Of a stretch of 22,108 nucleotides of DNA, positions 1-7,765 are shown piece after piece. The first letter of the stretch is position 1, and every line of letters starts with the position of its first letter. A program made the translations under genes and the position numbers. Under the pieces are notes generated by a model. The model saw nothing but the letters and a program-made list of their open reading frames with translations, did no database searches and was not told the DNA's origin. This DNA comes from Methylococcaceae bacterium UBA659 (lineage in GTDB: Bacteria; Pseudomonadota; Gammaproteobacteria; Methylococcales; Methylomonadaceae), in contig DBNZ01000066.1 of the NCBI GenBank assembly GCA_002299495.1, positions 1 through 22,108 on the forward strand, in the 5' to 3' direction.

Positions 1-75
1 CCGGCATAGCAAGCCGCCATGACGGCGCATTAAACAGGATGCGGACATCCCCTAAAAACAAAACGGGCCAGCCAT

Positions 76-104
76 TTCATAATGCGGGATATCTGTGTTA
101 TTAT
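76..104 (+). promoter_or_regulatory. Candidate sigma-70 promoter for moaA
   Basis: TTCATA at 76-81 (4 of 6 matches to TTGACA) and TATTAT at 99-104 (5 of 6 to TATAAT) are separated by 17 bp. Transcription would start near 111, giving a leader of about 20 nt before the ATG at 131. This supports the ATG over the in-frame GTG at 95, which would lie upstream of the transcript start. Motif match only; nothing else confirms it. Confidence 0.4.
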
Positions 105-130
105 GCCAGGTCAAGCTTTTTTACATTTCC

Positions 131-1138
131 ATGACAACACTCCCCACGCCGCGCTTGATCGACCGGTTCGGCAGAATCATCGATTACCTGCGTATATCCA
201 TCACTGACCGGTGCGACTTCCGTTGCCTGTATTGCATGGCGGAAGACATGGTGTTTTTGCCACGCAGCCAAATTTTGTCATTGGAAGAACTATTTTTCAT
301 GGCAAAGGCGTTCGTTGAACTGGGCGTGAAAAAAATCCGGGTGACCGGCGGCGAGCCTTTGGTCAGGAAGGGTGCGCTGGGCTTGTTGGCAGGACTCGGC
401 CAGCTCCCCGGGCTGAAGGAACTGGTGATGACCACCAACGGTTCGCAATTGGAAAGCTTGGCTGTACCGCTCAAAGCCGCCGGGGTAACCCGCCTTAACA
501 TCAGCCTAGATACGTTGGATGCCGAAAAATTTAAGGCCATCACCCGAACCGGAGACCTAGCGCAAGTGCTGCGCGGCATCGCCGCCGCCAAGACGGCCGG
601 TTTTGAACGGATAAAAATCAACGCGGTGATCCTGAAGCACCGCAACCATCTGGAAGCCTGCGATTTGGTGCAGTTTGCCGTCGACCACGGCATCGACATC
701 AGTTTTATCGAAGAAATGCCGTTAGGGGTGGTCAACCAGCACGACCGGGCCGAGGCGTATTACTCCAGCAGGCAAATCAAAGCCGACCTTGCCCATCGCT
801 TTAACCTAATAGCCAGCCCTGAAAAAACCGGCGGCCCGTCTAACTACTACCGACTGGCTGGCAGCCAAAGCTTGGTCGGCTTTATATCGCCGCATAGCGA
901 CAATTTTTGCAGCCGCTGCAACCGCGTCCGGCTGACCGTCGAAGGCCGTCTGCTACTGTGCTTAGGCCATGAGCATTCGGTTGACTTAAAACACATCATC
1001 AGATCGCACCCAGACGACGACGGCGCGTTGCTGAAACAAGCCATCATTGCAGCGATGGCGATCAAACCAGAAAAACACGAATTCAACCTTCATGAACAAC
1101 CGGTGATCCTCCGCCACATGAACATGACCGGCGGTTAA
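131..1138 (+). CDS. moaA: GTP 3',8-cyclase MoaA (radical SAM, molybdenum cofactor)
   Basis: MoaA is a radical SAM enzyme that, with MoaC, converts GTP to cyclic pyranopterin monophosphate, the first step of molybdenum cofactor synthesis in the cytoplasm. The 335-residue product has the N-terminal 4Fe-4S motif CDFRCLYC (Cys28, 32, 35), the SAM-binding GGEP at 73-76, the C-terminal cluster motif CSRC with a distal Cys (Cys260, 263, 277) and the family's terminal Gly-Gly. Length fits the family (about 330). The ATG at 131 starts the conserved N-terminus; an in-frame GTG at 95 would add 12 residues unlike MoaA. No clear Shine-Dalgarno precedes the ATG. No other moa or moe gene is nearby, so it appears to be a single-gene unit. 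The family call is very secure. Confidence 0.97.
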   Translation: MTTLPTPRLIDRFGRIIDYLRISITDRCDFRCLYCMAEDMVFLPRSQILSLEELFFMAKAFVELGVKKIRVTGGEPLVRKGALGLLAGLGQLPGLKELVMTTNGSQLESLAVPLKAAGVTRLNISLDTLDAEKFKAITRTGDLAQVLRGIAAAKTAGFERIKINAVILKHRNHLEACDLVQFAVDHGIDISFIEEMPLGVVNQHDRAEAYYSSRQIKADLAHRFNLIASPEKTGGPSNYYRLAGSQSLVGFISPHSDNFCSRCNRVRLTVEGRLLLCLGHEHSVDLKHIIRSHPDDDGALLKQAIIAAMAIKPEKHEFNLHEQPVILRHMNMTGG

Positions 1139-1180
1139 GCCCTGCCCACCGTACAACACCGTAATAACCGTAGGTTCCCC

Positions 1181-1194
1181 GCCCTGAACAGGGC
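1181..1194 (+). other. Short GC-rich inverted repeat between moaA and rhlE
   Basis: GCCCTG-AA-CAGGGC is a perfect 6-bp inverted repeat with a 2-nt centre. It lies 43 nt after the moaA stop. No T-run follows, so it is not a classical terminator by itself. It may stabilise the moaA 3' end or form part of the rhlE leader. Confidence 0.3.
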
Positions 1195-1238
1195 GCCAAT
1201 AGTTGCTCCGACCCCATTAACAACCCATTTTTCATTCC

Positions 1239-1264
1239 TGCCAGCCCACAAGGCTGGCATCTTT
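1239..1264 (+). promoter_or_regulatory. Hairpin in the rhlE leader, possible terminator or attenuator
   Basis: TGCCAGCC (1239-1246) pairs perfectly with GGCTGGCA (1252-1259) around the loop CACAA, and TCTTT follows. The 3' arm ends just upstream of the probable Shine-Dalgarno (AGAGG) of rhlE, whose ATG is at 1276. It could be a weak intrinsic terminator for moaA with a poor U-tract. It could also be a structure controlling access to the rhlE ribosome binding site. The sequence alone cannot decide. Confidence 0.45.
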
Positions 1265-1275
1265 AGAGGTTTTCC

Positions 1276-2574
1276 ATGTCATTTGAACCACTCGGTTTAT
1301 CCGCACCGTTGCTTAAAGCTATAGCCGAACAAGGCTATGATACCCCCACCCCCATACAAGAACAGGCCATCCCGGTCATCCTAGCAGGCCGTGACGTACT
1401 GGCCGCCGCGCAAACCGGCACCGGCAAGACCGCCGGCTTCACTCTGCCCTTGCTGCAATTGTTGGCCAAAGATTTCGACGCCGGTCGTAAACCGCCGCCA
1501 ATCCGGGCCTTGATTCTGACGCCGACGCGGGAACTGGCCTTGCAAGTGTTGGAGAGCGTTAAAACCTACGGCAGCCATTTGCCGCTGAAAGGCGACGCCG
1601 TCACCGGCGGGGTCAGCATCAACAACCAAATCCGCAACCTCAGCCACGGGCGCGACATCCTGGTCGCCACCCCAGGCCGTTTGCTAGACCACATCCACCA
1701 GCGCACCGTCAACTTAAGCAAGGTGGAGATACTGGTCTTGGACGAAGCCGACCGGATGCTGGACATGGGCTTTTTGCCCGATGTGAAGAGAATCATGGCG
1801 GCACTGCCGAAGCGGCGGCAAAACCTGTTATTTTCGGCGACCTTTAGCGATGAGATCAAAACCTTAGCCAACCAATTGCTGGACAACCCCGCCCATATCG
1901 CGGTCGCCCGGCAGAACGCCACCGCCGAGCTGATCAGTCAACTGGTTTACGGCATCCCCCGCGACCACAAACGGGAACTGCTGTCCTACCTGATCGGCCA
2001 CAACAACTGGCAGCAAGTGTTGGTGTTCGTCCGCACCAAACACGGTGCCGACCGTCTGGCCAAGCAACTGGTCGCCGACGGCGTCCGCTCCGCTGCCTTG
2101 CATGGCGACAAAAGCCAAGGCGCCCGCATCCGCGCCCTGGAGTTTTTTAAGACGGGTCAAGTCACCGCACTGGTCGCCACCGACATCGCCGCCCGCGGCA
2201 TCGATATCGACGAATTGCCGCATGTGGTAAATTACGACTTGCCCCAAGTAGCGGAGGATTATGTCCACCGCATAGGCCGCACCGGTCGCGCCGGGTCATC
2301 GGGCGCCGCCATCTCGCTGGTCTGCCCGGATGAAGCCCATTTGCTGGCGGCGATAGAGAAACTGCTGAAACAGGAAATCCCCAGGGTGGCCGACACCGGT
2401 TATGCACAGGTGTCGCTAAAAGTGATGGATGCGCCGAAGAAAAGCGCGCCTAATCCAAGCGGCGGCAAGAAAGATTTCCGGCATAAGAAACAAATCGCCG
2501 CCAATTACGGCAGACCGGCGGCGGGAAATGGCAAAGCTGCAAGCAAAGGAAGGAAACCGGCACGCTCCAGATAG
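1276..2574 (+). CDS. rhlE: ATP-dependent RNA helicase, DEAD-box, RhlE type
   Basis: This is a cytoplasmic RNA-dependent ATPase that unwinds short RNA duplexes; RhlE proteins act in ribosome assembly and RNA turnover. All core motifs are visible in the 432 residues: Q-motif region near 24-28, Walker A AQTGTGKT at 45-52, PTRELA at 83-88, TPGR at 132-135, DEAD at 156-159, SAT at 187-189, ATDIAARG at 301-308 and HRIGRTGRAG at 331-340. From about residue 395 the tail is rich in Lys, Arg, Gly and Ala, as in RhlE-type helicases, and probably binds RNA non-specifically. The start follows AGAGG at suitable spacing. It is flanked by a leader hairpin and a strong terminator, so it is probably monocistronic. 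RhlE is more likely than SrmB or RhlB, but paralogue assignment is less certain than the family. Confidence 0.9.
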   Translation: MSFEPLGLSAPLLKAIAEQGYDTPTPIQEQAIPVILAGRDVLAAAQTGTGKTAGFTLPLLQLLAKDFDAGRKPPPIRALILTPTRELALQVLESVKTYGSHLPLKGDAVTGGVSINNQIRNLSHGRDILVATPGRLLDHIHQRTVNLSKVEILVLDEADRMLDMGFLPDVKRIMAALPKRRQNLLFSATFSDEIKTLANQLLDNPAHIAVARQNATAELISQLVYGIPRDHKRELLSYLIGHNNWQQVLVFVRTKHGADRLAKQLVADGVRSAALHGDKSQGARIRALEFFKTGQVTALVATDIAARGIDIDELPHVVNYDLPQVAEDYVHRIGRTGRAGSSGAAISLVCPDEAHLLAAIEKLLKQEIPRVADTGYAQVSLKVMDAPKKSAPNPSGGKKDFRHKKQIAANYGRPAAGNGKAASKGRKPARSR

Positions 2575-2651
2575 CTTCGACCCCGGGCTTTTTTCAACGT
2601 TTGTAACTAAACCAGGGCATTACATCATGCACCGATAGCGGTTAAAATGTG

Positions 2652-2678
2652 ACCGTAGCAGCGGGGGCTACGGTTTTT
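2652..2678 (+). terminator. Rho-independent terminator after rhlE
   Basis: ACCGTAGC (2652-2659) pairs with GCTACGGT (2667-2674) around a G-rich loop, and a run of five T (2674-2678) follows. It lies 78 nt beyond the rhlE stop and points in the same direction. This separates rhlE from the TPR gene downstream. Confidence 0.85.
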
Positions 2679-2766
2679 AACCCGCTCGAATCTGACCGCC
2701 ACCCATGCAGCTACTGCTGTTACCTTATGCCGCCCAACCATTTAAACACCTAGGAGGCTCAAGCAC

Positions 2767-3447
2767 ATGTCTTTGTTAGCATCATTCACCAAGCGCAACA
2801 AACTGAACGAATCCATCAAAAAAACCCAACAAGCCCGAAAAAACGAAGGGGCAACCGCCGATGGTTTGTTCAAATCCGCTTACCAGAATTACGCGGAAGT
2901 GTTACAGGACGACCCGCTGCGGGCGGACACTTTGTATAACTGGGGTTTCGCCTTATTGCATCAAGCCAAAACCAAAACCGGCGCCGAAGCCGCCGCGCTG
3001 CTCCAGGACGCCATCAATAAATTCGCATTTTGCCTATTGATCAACCCCCATTATCTAGCTGCGGCCATCGATGGCGGCGTCGCCTACATGGAGCTGGCCC
3101 GTTTGCAGAGCGCCAAAGCCGATGACCCGCTTTATGTGCATGCCAAACGACAATTTGAAACCGCCAACCGTATCCAAAAAGCCACCGCTTCTTATAATTT
3201 GGCCTGCATCCATGCGTTGGGAAATGACCTGTCCGCCTGCCAAAAAGCCCTTGAAGAAGCCCGCGACCACGGCCAACTGCCTGAACCCGACACCATGCGG
3301 GACGACCCAGACTTGGCCAATGCCGTCAAGCAAGCCTGGTTCGATGAGCTTTTAGCGTCGCTAAAACCAAAGCCTGAAGAAGATGCCGTCGAAGCCCCTG
3401 CTGCTGCCGAAAACGCAACCACTGACAACAATAGCAGTAAAGAATAA
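2767..3447 (+). CDS. TPR-repeat-like cytoplasmic protein, function unknown
   Basis: A 226-residue protein built mostly of amphipathic helices in a tetratricopeptide-like pattern. Helix pairs around residues 35-75, 78-115 and 125-165 carry spaced Tyr, Ala, Leu and Asn-Pro signatures such as LLINPHYLAAAI. TPR proteins are scaffolds for protein-protein contacts, and no catalytic motif is visible. There is no signal peptide or membrane helix. The basic N-terminus could bind a partner. The last 25 or so residues are low-complexity, rich in Glu, Ala, Asn and Ser, and probably disordered. A perfect AGGAGG lies 9 nt before the ATG, suggesting good expression. Terminators lie on both sides, so it is probably a single-gene unit. 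Its partner and pathway cannot be told from context. Confidence 0.8.
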   Translation: MSLLASFTKRNKLNESIKKTQQARKNEGATADGLFKSAYQNYAEVLQDDPLRADTLYNWGFALLHQAKTKTGAEAAALLQDAINKFAFCLLINPHYLAAAIDGGVAYMELARLQSAKADDPLYVHAKRQFETANRIQKATASYNLACIHALGNDLSACQKALEEARDHGQLPEPDTMRDDPDLANAVKQAWFDELLASLKPKPEEDAVEAPAAAENATTDNNSSKE

Positions 3448-3450
3448 CGG

Positions 3451-3495
3451 CTAGAAAAAAGCGATTTACCACTGCGGTAAATCAAGCAATTTTTT
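3451..3495. terminator. Bidirectional terminator between convergent genes
   Basis: GATTTACC (3463-3470) pairs with GGTAAATC (3476-3483) around ACTGC. On the minus strand the stem runs into GCTTTTTTC (complement of 3454-3462), good for the DUF1415 transcript. On the plus strand six T (3490-3495) follow six nt after the stem, serving the TPR gene. The plus T-run touches the DUF1415 stop codon (3494-3496). Confidence 0.75.
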
Positions 3496-4054
3496 AATTT
3501 TGGTGATCGGAACACGCCGCTAAAAGTGCCCGCATCTTGGTCAGCCCCAGCTTGCGGGTCAATTCCTGATTCCGCTGCGGGATAAGTTCCGGCTGCGGAT
3601 ACGCGGCAACGGCGTGTGCGATGCCGTCCTCACGCAGCAAGTGCAGCATGGGATAAGGTGAACGGTTGGTAAAATTGGCGGGGTCATCCTGTTCCGCGCC
3701 TTCAAAACAGTAGCCGGGATGAAAACTGGCGAGCTGGTAAACGCCTTCGTAGCCTTGCTCATACAACAACGCTTCCGCTAATTCCAAAAAATCCAAATAA
3801 TCACCGAAACGGGCAAAGGCCTTGCTGTAAATCAACAGGCTGGTTTCGATAAAAGGCTTAGAATCAAGCCGGTCGCATTCGTCAATCAACCGTTGCAGGC
3901 AGGCGGCAACGGCGGTTTCGTGGATGACATGGAAAGCGATGGCGCCGCGCTCCCATTCCCGCCGTGCAAACGGACAAAGGTTGAGACCAATTACGACAGC
4001 AGACAACCACGCGCGGGTGGCGGCAAGATAAAGAAGGCTATCGCGGCCATCCAT
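3494..4054 (-). CDS. DUF1415 family protein
   Basis: This 186-residue soluble protein belongs to DUF1415, a proteobacterial family of unknown biochemical function. Recognisable family segments are VVIGLNLCPFA near residues 20-30, FHPGYCFEG in the centre and NRSPYPMLHLLRE after it. Conserved Cys, His and Asn residues hint at metal or substrate binding, but no activity is established. There is no signal peptide or membrane segment. Its ATG overlaps the permease stop by one base (TGATG), so its translation is probably coupled to that gene. The two are probably the end of the metF transcript, which stops at the hairpin just downstream. The shared operon does not by itself show a shared function. 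Confidence 0.85.
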   Translation of the reverse strand: MDGRDSLLYLAATRAWLSAVVIGLNLCPFARREWERGAIAFHVIHETAVAACLQRLIDECDRLDSKPFIETSLLIYSKAFARFGDYLDFLELAEALLYEQGYEGVYQLASFHPGYCFEGAEQDDPANFTNRSPYPMLHLLREDGIAHAVAAYPQPELIPQRNQELTRKLGLTKMRALLAACSDHQN

Positions 4055-5031
4055 CAGGACAACCTGACCCTTGGATCCGCTAAGGTGTATGAAATGTCGG
4101 TTAACAACAACCCAAAAACATACAGCACCGAACCTAAAAACACCATCGACCGGACAATGGCGAAATCTTGGCTGTTGATGGCGTCAATGGTGTAACTACC
4201 CAAACCGGGTATGCTGAAAAACGATTCCATAATCAAACTGCCCATGAACAGCAACGGCAATACCACCACCACACCGGTCAAAATGGGAATCATGGCGTTG
4301 CGTAGGACATGACGGAACACAGTGGCGGTTTCGGTTAAACCCTTGGCCCGGGCGGTGCGGACATAATCTTTGCCGATTTCTTCCAGAAACAGAGTCCGGT
4401 ACCAACGAACCCCCGCGCCCACACCCGAAAACACCCCGATTAATACGGGCAAAATCAGGAATTTGATTGACGCCAAGCCATCGTCATAACCAGAAATGGG
4501 AACTAGGTTTAGGGTTTTACCGAACAAAAATTGCCCACCGATGATGTAAAACAAGGACGACACCGACATCAACACCACACACACAACCAGCCCGGCATAT
4601 TCCAGATAACTGTTGCGGAACAGCACCATCAGCAAAGCGAAACTGATATTCACCAGCAAGCCAATGACGAAGGTTGGCAAGGCCAGAGCTAGGCTGGGCA
4701 ATGCCCGTTCCCGAATGTCCGCGCCGATATTCCGGCCACTATCGGACACACCAAACTGGAACCAGAACAAGCCGATAGATTTTTCGAAAAAGAGGGTGTT
4801 AGTGAACTTGCCTTGACCCTCGGCTGCGTTATTCCACAATAAGGGCAAGTCATAGCCACGTTGGCGCTTCCAGTTATCGATGGCCTGTGCGGTGACATGT
4901 TTCTGCCCCAAGTGCATACGCGCCATGTCATCGGGGCTGTTGACCACAAAAAACAGCACAAAAGTAAGGATATTGACGCCCAGCAACAATGGGATCGAGT
5001 AAACGCAGCGGCGGAGAATGTAATTAATCAT
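4054..5031 (-). CDS. ABC transporter permease, OppB/DppB type (orphan)
   Basis: An inner-membrane permease subunit of a peptide- or microcin-type ABC importer (BPD_transp_1 fold). The 325 residues start with the family's typical basic stretch and first membrane helix (about 8-30). A periplasmic loop of about 80 residues follows, then five further hydrophobic segments near 113-138, 145-170, 191-210, 248-272 and 295-315. The EAA loop that contacts the ATPase is clear near 217-250 (EEIGKDYVRTARAKGL). The protein ends with the common DPRVRLS tail and looks intact. An importer of this class normally needs a second permease, a binding protein and ATPases; none is in the window. It lies 21 nt after metF and overlaps the DUF1415 gene by one base. 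Substrate cannot be predicted. Confidence 0.85.
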   Translation of the reverse strand: MINYILRRCVYSIPLLLGVNILTFVLFFVVNSPDDMARMHLGQKHVTAQAIDNWKRQRGYDLPLLWNNAAEGQGKFTNTLFFEKSIGLFWFQFGVSDSGRNIGADIRERALPSLALALPTFVIGLLVNISFALLMVLFRNSYLEYAGLVVCVVLMSVSSLFYIIGGQFLFGKTLNLVPISGYDDGLASIKFLILPVLIGVFSGVGAGVRWYRTLFLEEIGKDYVRTARAKGLTETATVFRHVLRNAMIPILTGVVVVLPLLFMGSLIMESFFSIPGLGSYTIDAINSQDFAIVRSMVFLGSVLYVFGLLLTDISYTLADPRVRLS

Positions 5032-5052
5032 GTCAAAGTACGCCCAACCCGG

Positions 5053-5928
5053 CTAATTTTGGCAAACACCGCCCGATGCGCCGGGAAACTTTAAGTTTTC
5101 TAAAATCGCCAACGTCGGTGCCGCTTGGTTCATAGTATAAAAATGCAAGCCGGGCGCCCCATAATCCAACAGCCGTTGGCATAGGTTACTAACCACGTCC
5201 AAACCAAATGCTTGTATGGCTACCCGGTCATCACCAAAATTTTCCAGCCGTTTCCGCAGCCAACGGGGAATATCGGCCCCGCACATCTCAGAAAAACGGT
5301 ATAACTGCGTGTATTGGGTAATCGGCATGATGCCGGGGACAATGGGAATGTCCAAACCCAATTTTTCGCAGGCATCAACGAAATAAAAATAGGCCTCGGC
5401 ATTATAAAAATACTGGGTGATGGCGGCATTGGCCCCTGCTTCGACCTTACGTTTAAAGTTTTTTAAATCCTCACGGGCACTCAGCGACTGGGGATGTGCT
5501 TCCGGATAGGCGGCGACATGAATTTCGAAGTGGCCGCCGGTTTCCTGGCGGATAAACCCGACCAGTTCATTGGCATACCTGAATTCTCCGACCGACAACA
5601 TCCCGGAGGGCAAATCTCCCCGCAAAGCCACGACCTTACTGATTCCATTGTCAATATATGCGTTTAATATGGCCCGGATATTGGCCTTCGTGGAGCCGAT
5701 ACAAGACAAATGCGGGGCGGCCGATACCCCGGCGGTTTGTATCTCGACAACGGTGGTGAGGGTTTTGTCGCGGGTGGATCCCGCGGCGCCAAAAGTCACC
5801 GAGAAAAAATCAGGGTTTAATTTTGCCAGTTGTTCCTGGACAACCTTTAAGCCCGCTTCCCCTTCTTCGGTTTTGGGGGGATAAAATTCAAAGCTAATGA
5901 GTCGTGGGTATTTTTTTTGCGATTGCAT
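5053..5928 (-). CDS. metF: Methylenetetrahydrofolate reductase MetF
   Basis: MetF is an FAD enzyme that reduces 5,10-methylene-THF to 5-methyl-THF, the methyl donor for methionine synthase. The 291-residue single-domain protein matches bacterial MetF length. FEFYPPK near residues 13-19 holds the catalytic Glu (Glu14, equivalent to Glu28 of E. coli). ALRGD at 101-105 holds the Asp that interacts with the flavin and folate (Asp120 in E. coli). The NADH-binding, folate-closing C-terminal half is complete. The start is the ATG at 5928, with AAGG about 11 nt upstream. It lies downstream of metK and ahcY on the same strand but separated by 524 bp of decayed DNA, so it probably has its own promoter. 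The orphan permease follows after 21 nt. Confidence 0.96.
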   Translation of the reverse strand: MQSQKKYPRLISFEFYPPKTEEGEAGLKVVQEQLAKLNPDFFSVTFGAAGSTRDKTLTTVVEIQTAGVSAAPHLSCIGSTKANIRAILNAYIDNGISKVVALRGDLPSGMLSVGEFRYANELVGFIRQETGGHFEIHVAAYPEAHPQSLSAREDLKNFKRKVEAGANAAITQYFYNAEAYFYFVDACEKLGLDIPIVPGIMPITQYTQLYRFSEMCGADIPRWLRKRLENFGDDRVAIQAFGLDVVSNLCQRLLDYGAPGLHFYTMNQAAPTLAILENLKFPGASGGVCQN

Positions 5929-5989
5929 GTTTTGCTTAGCCTTAGGGAAACCAGTAGTCTTGGAGGAATGGTGCTGACCACGGACAAGA

Positions 5990-6032
5990 GGGGGGGGGGA
6001 ACTAGAAAAAGGGGCTCCCGTTTCCTAGTTCC
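5990..6032. repeat. REP-like palindromic element beside a G10 run
   Basis: GGAACTAG (5998-6005) and CTAGTTCC (6025-6032) form a perfect 8-bp inverted repeat. It is extended inward by AAA/TTT with one bulge, and the centre GGGGCTCCC can fold further. Ten G in a row (5990-5999) overlap the left arm. The size, GC-rich centre and intergenic position resemble bacterial REP elements, but no second copy is visible in this window. It lies within the broken end of the DUF29 relic and about 62 bp upstream of metF. Confidence 0.5.
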
Positions 6033-6385
6033 GCCATTAACCTGGCATCCAGCCATACGTCATCCCACCAATCATCATCTTGCAACACGGATTTTAAACT
6101 GGGAATCTTAATGCAAACGGCGCAAGATTGCCTTTCTGTGTTCACTTACACTTATGGTCAATCGCCAGCTATTGTTTTGGCGTTCCGTCTGAAATTGCCA
6201 TTTCAGCAAATGGACAACAAAACCGCCATGCGGCTTGCCAGTTCAGGTTGCTCACTGTTTTCCACGTCTTCGATTGCCTCTGCAAGATGCCCCAAGTCAA
6301 AGGCCGAAAACGTACCCGACCGGAGCAGTTGAGCCTGTTCAAAAGCCCATATGCAATGGTCATCTGCTTCCCCGCCAAGGTTTAT
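6002..6385 (-). pseudogene. Decayed DUF29-family gene with two frameshifts
   Basis: Read on the minus strand, three frames join into one DUF29-like protein. From 6385 to about 6215 it reads through IWAFEQAQLLRSGTFSAFDL, then LAEAIEDVE and ASRMAVLL. After one missing base near 6213-6214 it continues with HLLKWQFQTERQNNSWRLTI to 6111. After an extra T at 6110 (which creates TAA) it resumes as KIPSLKSVLQDDDWWDDVWL. The order and spacing of HLLKWQFQ, NSWRLTI and the C-terminal Trp-rich segment are characteristic of DUF29, a family of about 140-150 residues with unknown function. No start codon is present: an in-frame TGA precedes at 6386-6388. The C-terminus runs into the palindromic element and stops at 6002-6004. 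Family recognised from memory, not by search. Confidence 0.75.
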
Positions 6386-6452
6386 TCAAGTTGAAGCGCA
6401 TTGCCGTATAGGAGGCCATCTATAATGGCGATAAAAACCTAAATGGGTTGGG

Positions 6453-7745
6453 TTAATAACGATAATGCCCAGGTTTAAAAGGCCCGTCCACAGGTACGTT
6501 GATGTACCTGGCTTGCTCCTCAGTCATTACCGTCAATTTGGCGCCGATCTGGCCTAGGTGTAATCTGGCGACTTTTTCGTCCAGTTTTTTCGGCAACACA
6601 TAAACGTTTTTCTCGTATTGGCCGGTATTTTGCCACAGCTCTATTTGCGCCAACACTTGGTTGGTGAAGGAATTGGACATCACAAAGCTGGGATGGCCGG
6701 TCGCACAACCTAGATTGACCAAACGGCCTTCCGCCAACACGATGAGGCGCTTGCCGTCCGGGAAAATGACATGGTCAACTTGAGGCTTGATGTTTTCCCA
6801 TGGGTGTTGGCGCAACGAGGCCATGTCGATTTCAGAGTCGAAATGGCCGATGTTGCAGATAATGGCCTGGTCTCTCATCGCTTGCATGTGTCCATGGGTG
6901 ATGACATTGACATTGCCGGTAGCGGTCACGAAGATATTGGCTAGGGGCGCCGCTTCATCCATGGTCACCACGCGGTAGCCTTCCATTGCCGCTTGTAGGG
7001 CGCAAATCGGGTCAATTTCAGTAATCCAAACGGCTGCCCCCAAGCCCCGAAGCGATTGGGCGCAACCTTTGCCGACATCGCCGTAGCCACAAACCACGGC
7101 AATTTTGCCGGCAATCATGACATCCGTCGCACGCTTAATGCCGTCCACCAATGATTCACGGCATCCGTATAAGTTATCGAATTTAGACTTGGTGACGGAG
7201 TCATTGACATTAAAGGCGGGTACTTTCAGGGTGCCTTTAGCGACCCGCTCAGTCAGGCGCAGGACACCGGTGGTGGTTTCCTCCGACAACCCCCTGACAT
7301 CAGTCATCAATTCCGGAAAGTTATCGTGCATCATGTTGGTGAGGTCGCCGCCATCATCCAATATCATGTTGGGCCGCCATCCATTTGGGCCTAGGATAGT
7401 TTGCTCAATACACCATTCCGCCTCGGCTTCGGTTTCGCCTTTCCAGGCAAATACCGGAATCCCGGCGGCGGCCATGGCCGCTGCGGCATGGTCTTGGGTG
7501 GAAAAAATATTGCAGGATGACCAACGCACTTCCGCCCCCAACGCGGTTAGGGTTTCGATCAACACGGCGGTCTGGATGGTCATGTGCAGGCAGCCGGCTA
7601 TCCGGGCGCCTTTTAACGGCTGTTCTGCCTGGTATTCTGCACGCAAAGCCATCAAGCCCGGCATTTCTGTTTCGGCTATATTGATCTCTTTACGCCCCCA
7701 ATCGGTCAGGGCAAGATCGGCTACTTTATAATCGGTTTGTCTCAT
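6453..7745 (-). CDS. ahcY: Adenosylhomocysteinase (SAH hydrolase)
   Basis: AhcY reversibly hydrolyses S-adenosylhomocysteine to adenosine and homocysteine, relieving product inhibition of methyltransferases. The 430-residue product has the substrate-domain segments GCLHMTIQTAVLIETL and SSCNIFSTQDHAAAA, the NAD-binding loop VCGYGDVGKGCAQ near the middle and the C-terminal KPGHYRY signature. The reading frame extends upstream to 7817, overlapping metK. The ATG at 7745 is chosen because it begins the conserved N-terminus, follows TTGGAG at good spacing and leaves a 20-bp gap after the metK stop. metK and ahcY are almost certainly co-transcribed. Having AhcY means SAH is recycled in one step rather than by the Pfs/LuxS route. 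No strong terminator is visible after the stop. Confidence 0.97.
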   Translation of the reverse strand: MRQTDYKVADLALTDWGRKEINIAETEMPGLMALRAEYQAEQPLKGARIAGCLHMTIQTAVLIETLTALGAEVRWSSCNIFSTQDHAAAAMAAAGIPVFAWKGETEAEAEWCIEQTILGPNGWRPNMILDDGGDLTNMMHDNFPELMTDVRGLSEETTTGVLRLTERVAKGTLKVPAFNVNDSVTKSKFDNLYGCRESLVDGIKRATDVMIAGKIAVVCGYGDVGKGCAQSLRGLGAAVWITEIDPICALQAAMEGYRVVTMDEAAPLANIFVTATGNVNVITHGHMQAMRDQAIICNIGHFDSEIDMASLRQHPWENIKPQVDHVIFPDGKRLIVLAEGRLVNLGCATGHPSFVMSNSFTNQVLAQIELWQNTGQYEKNVYVLPKKLDEKVARLHLGQIGAKLTVMTEEQARYINVPVDGPFKPGHYRY

Positions 7746-7765
7746 TTCGGCTCCAATGGCTTCAG

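Noticed and set aside
1..46. Possible divergent gene starting on the minus strand and running off the left edge
   Set aside because: The frame is open to the edge, but AGGGG touches the ATG with no spacer, and 15 residues are too few to judge.
95..131. GTG start adding 12 residues to MoaA
   Set aside because: The extension is unlike MoaA and lies upstream of the probable transcript start.
6111..6394. Plus-strand frames with a basic, transposase-like look
   Set aside because: They are antisense to the DUF29 relic, have no ribosome site, and the relic explains the sequence fully.
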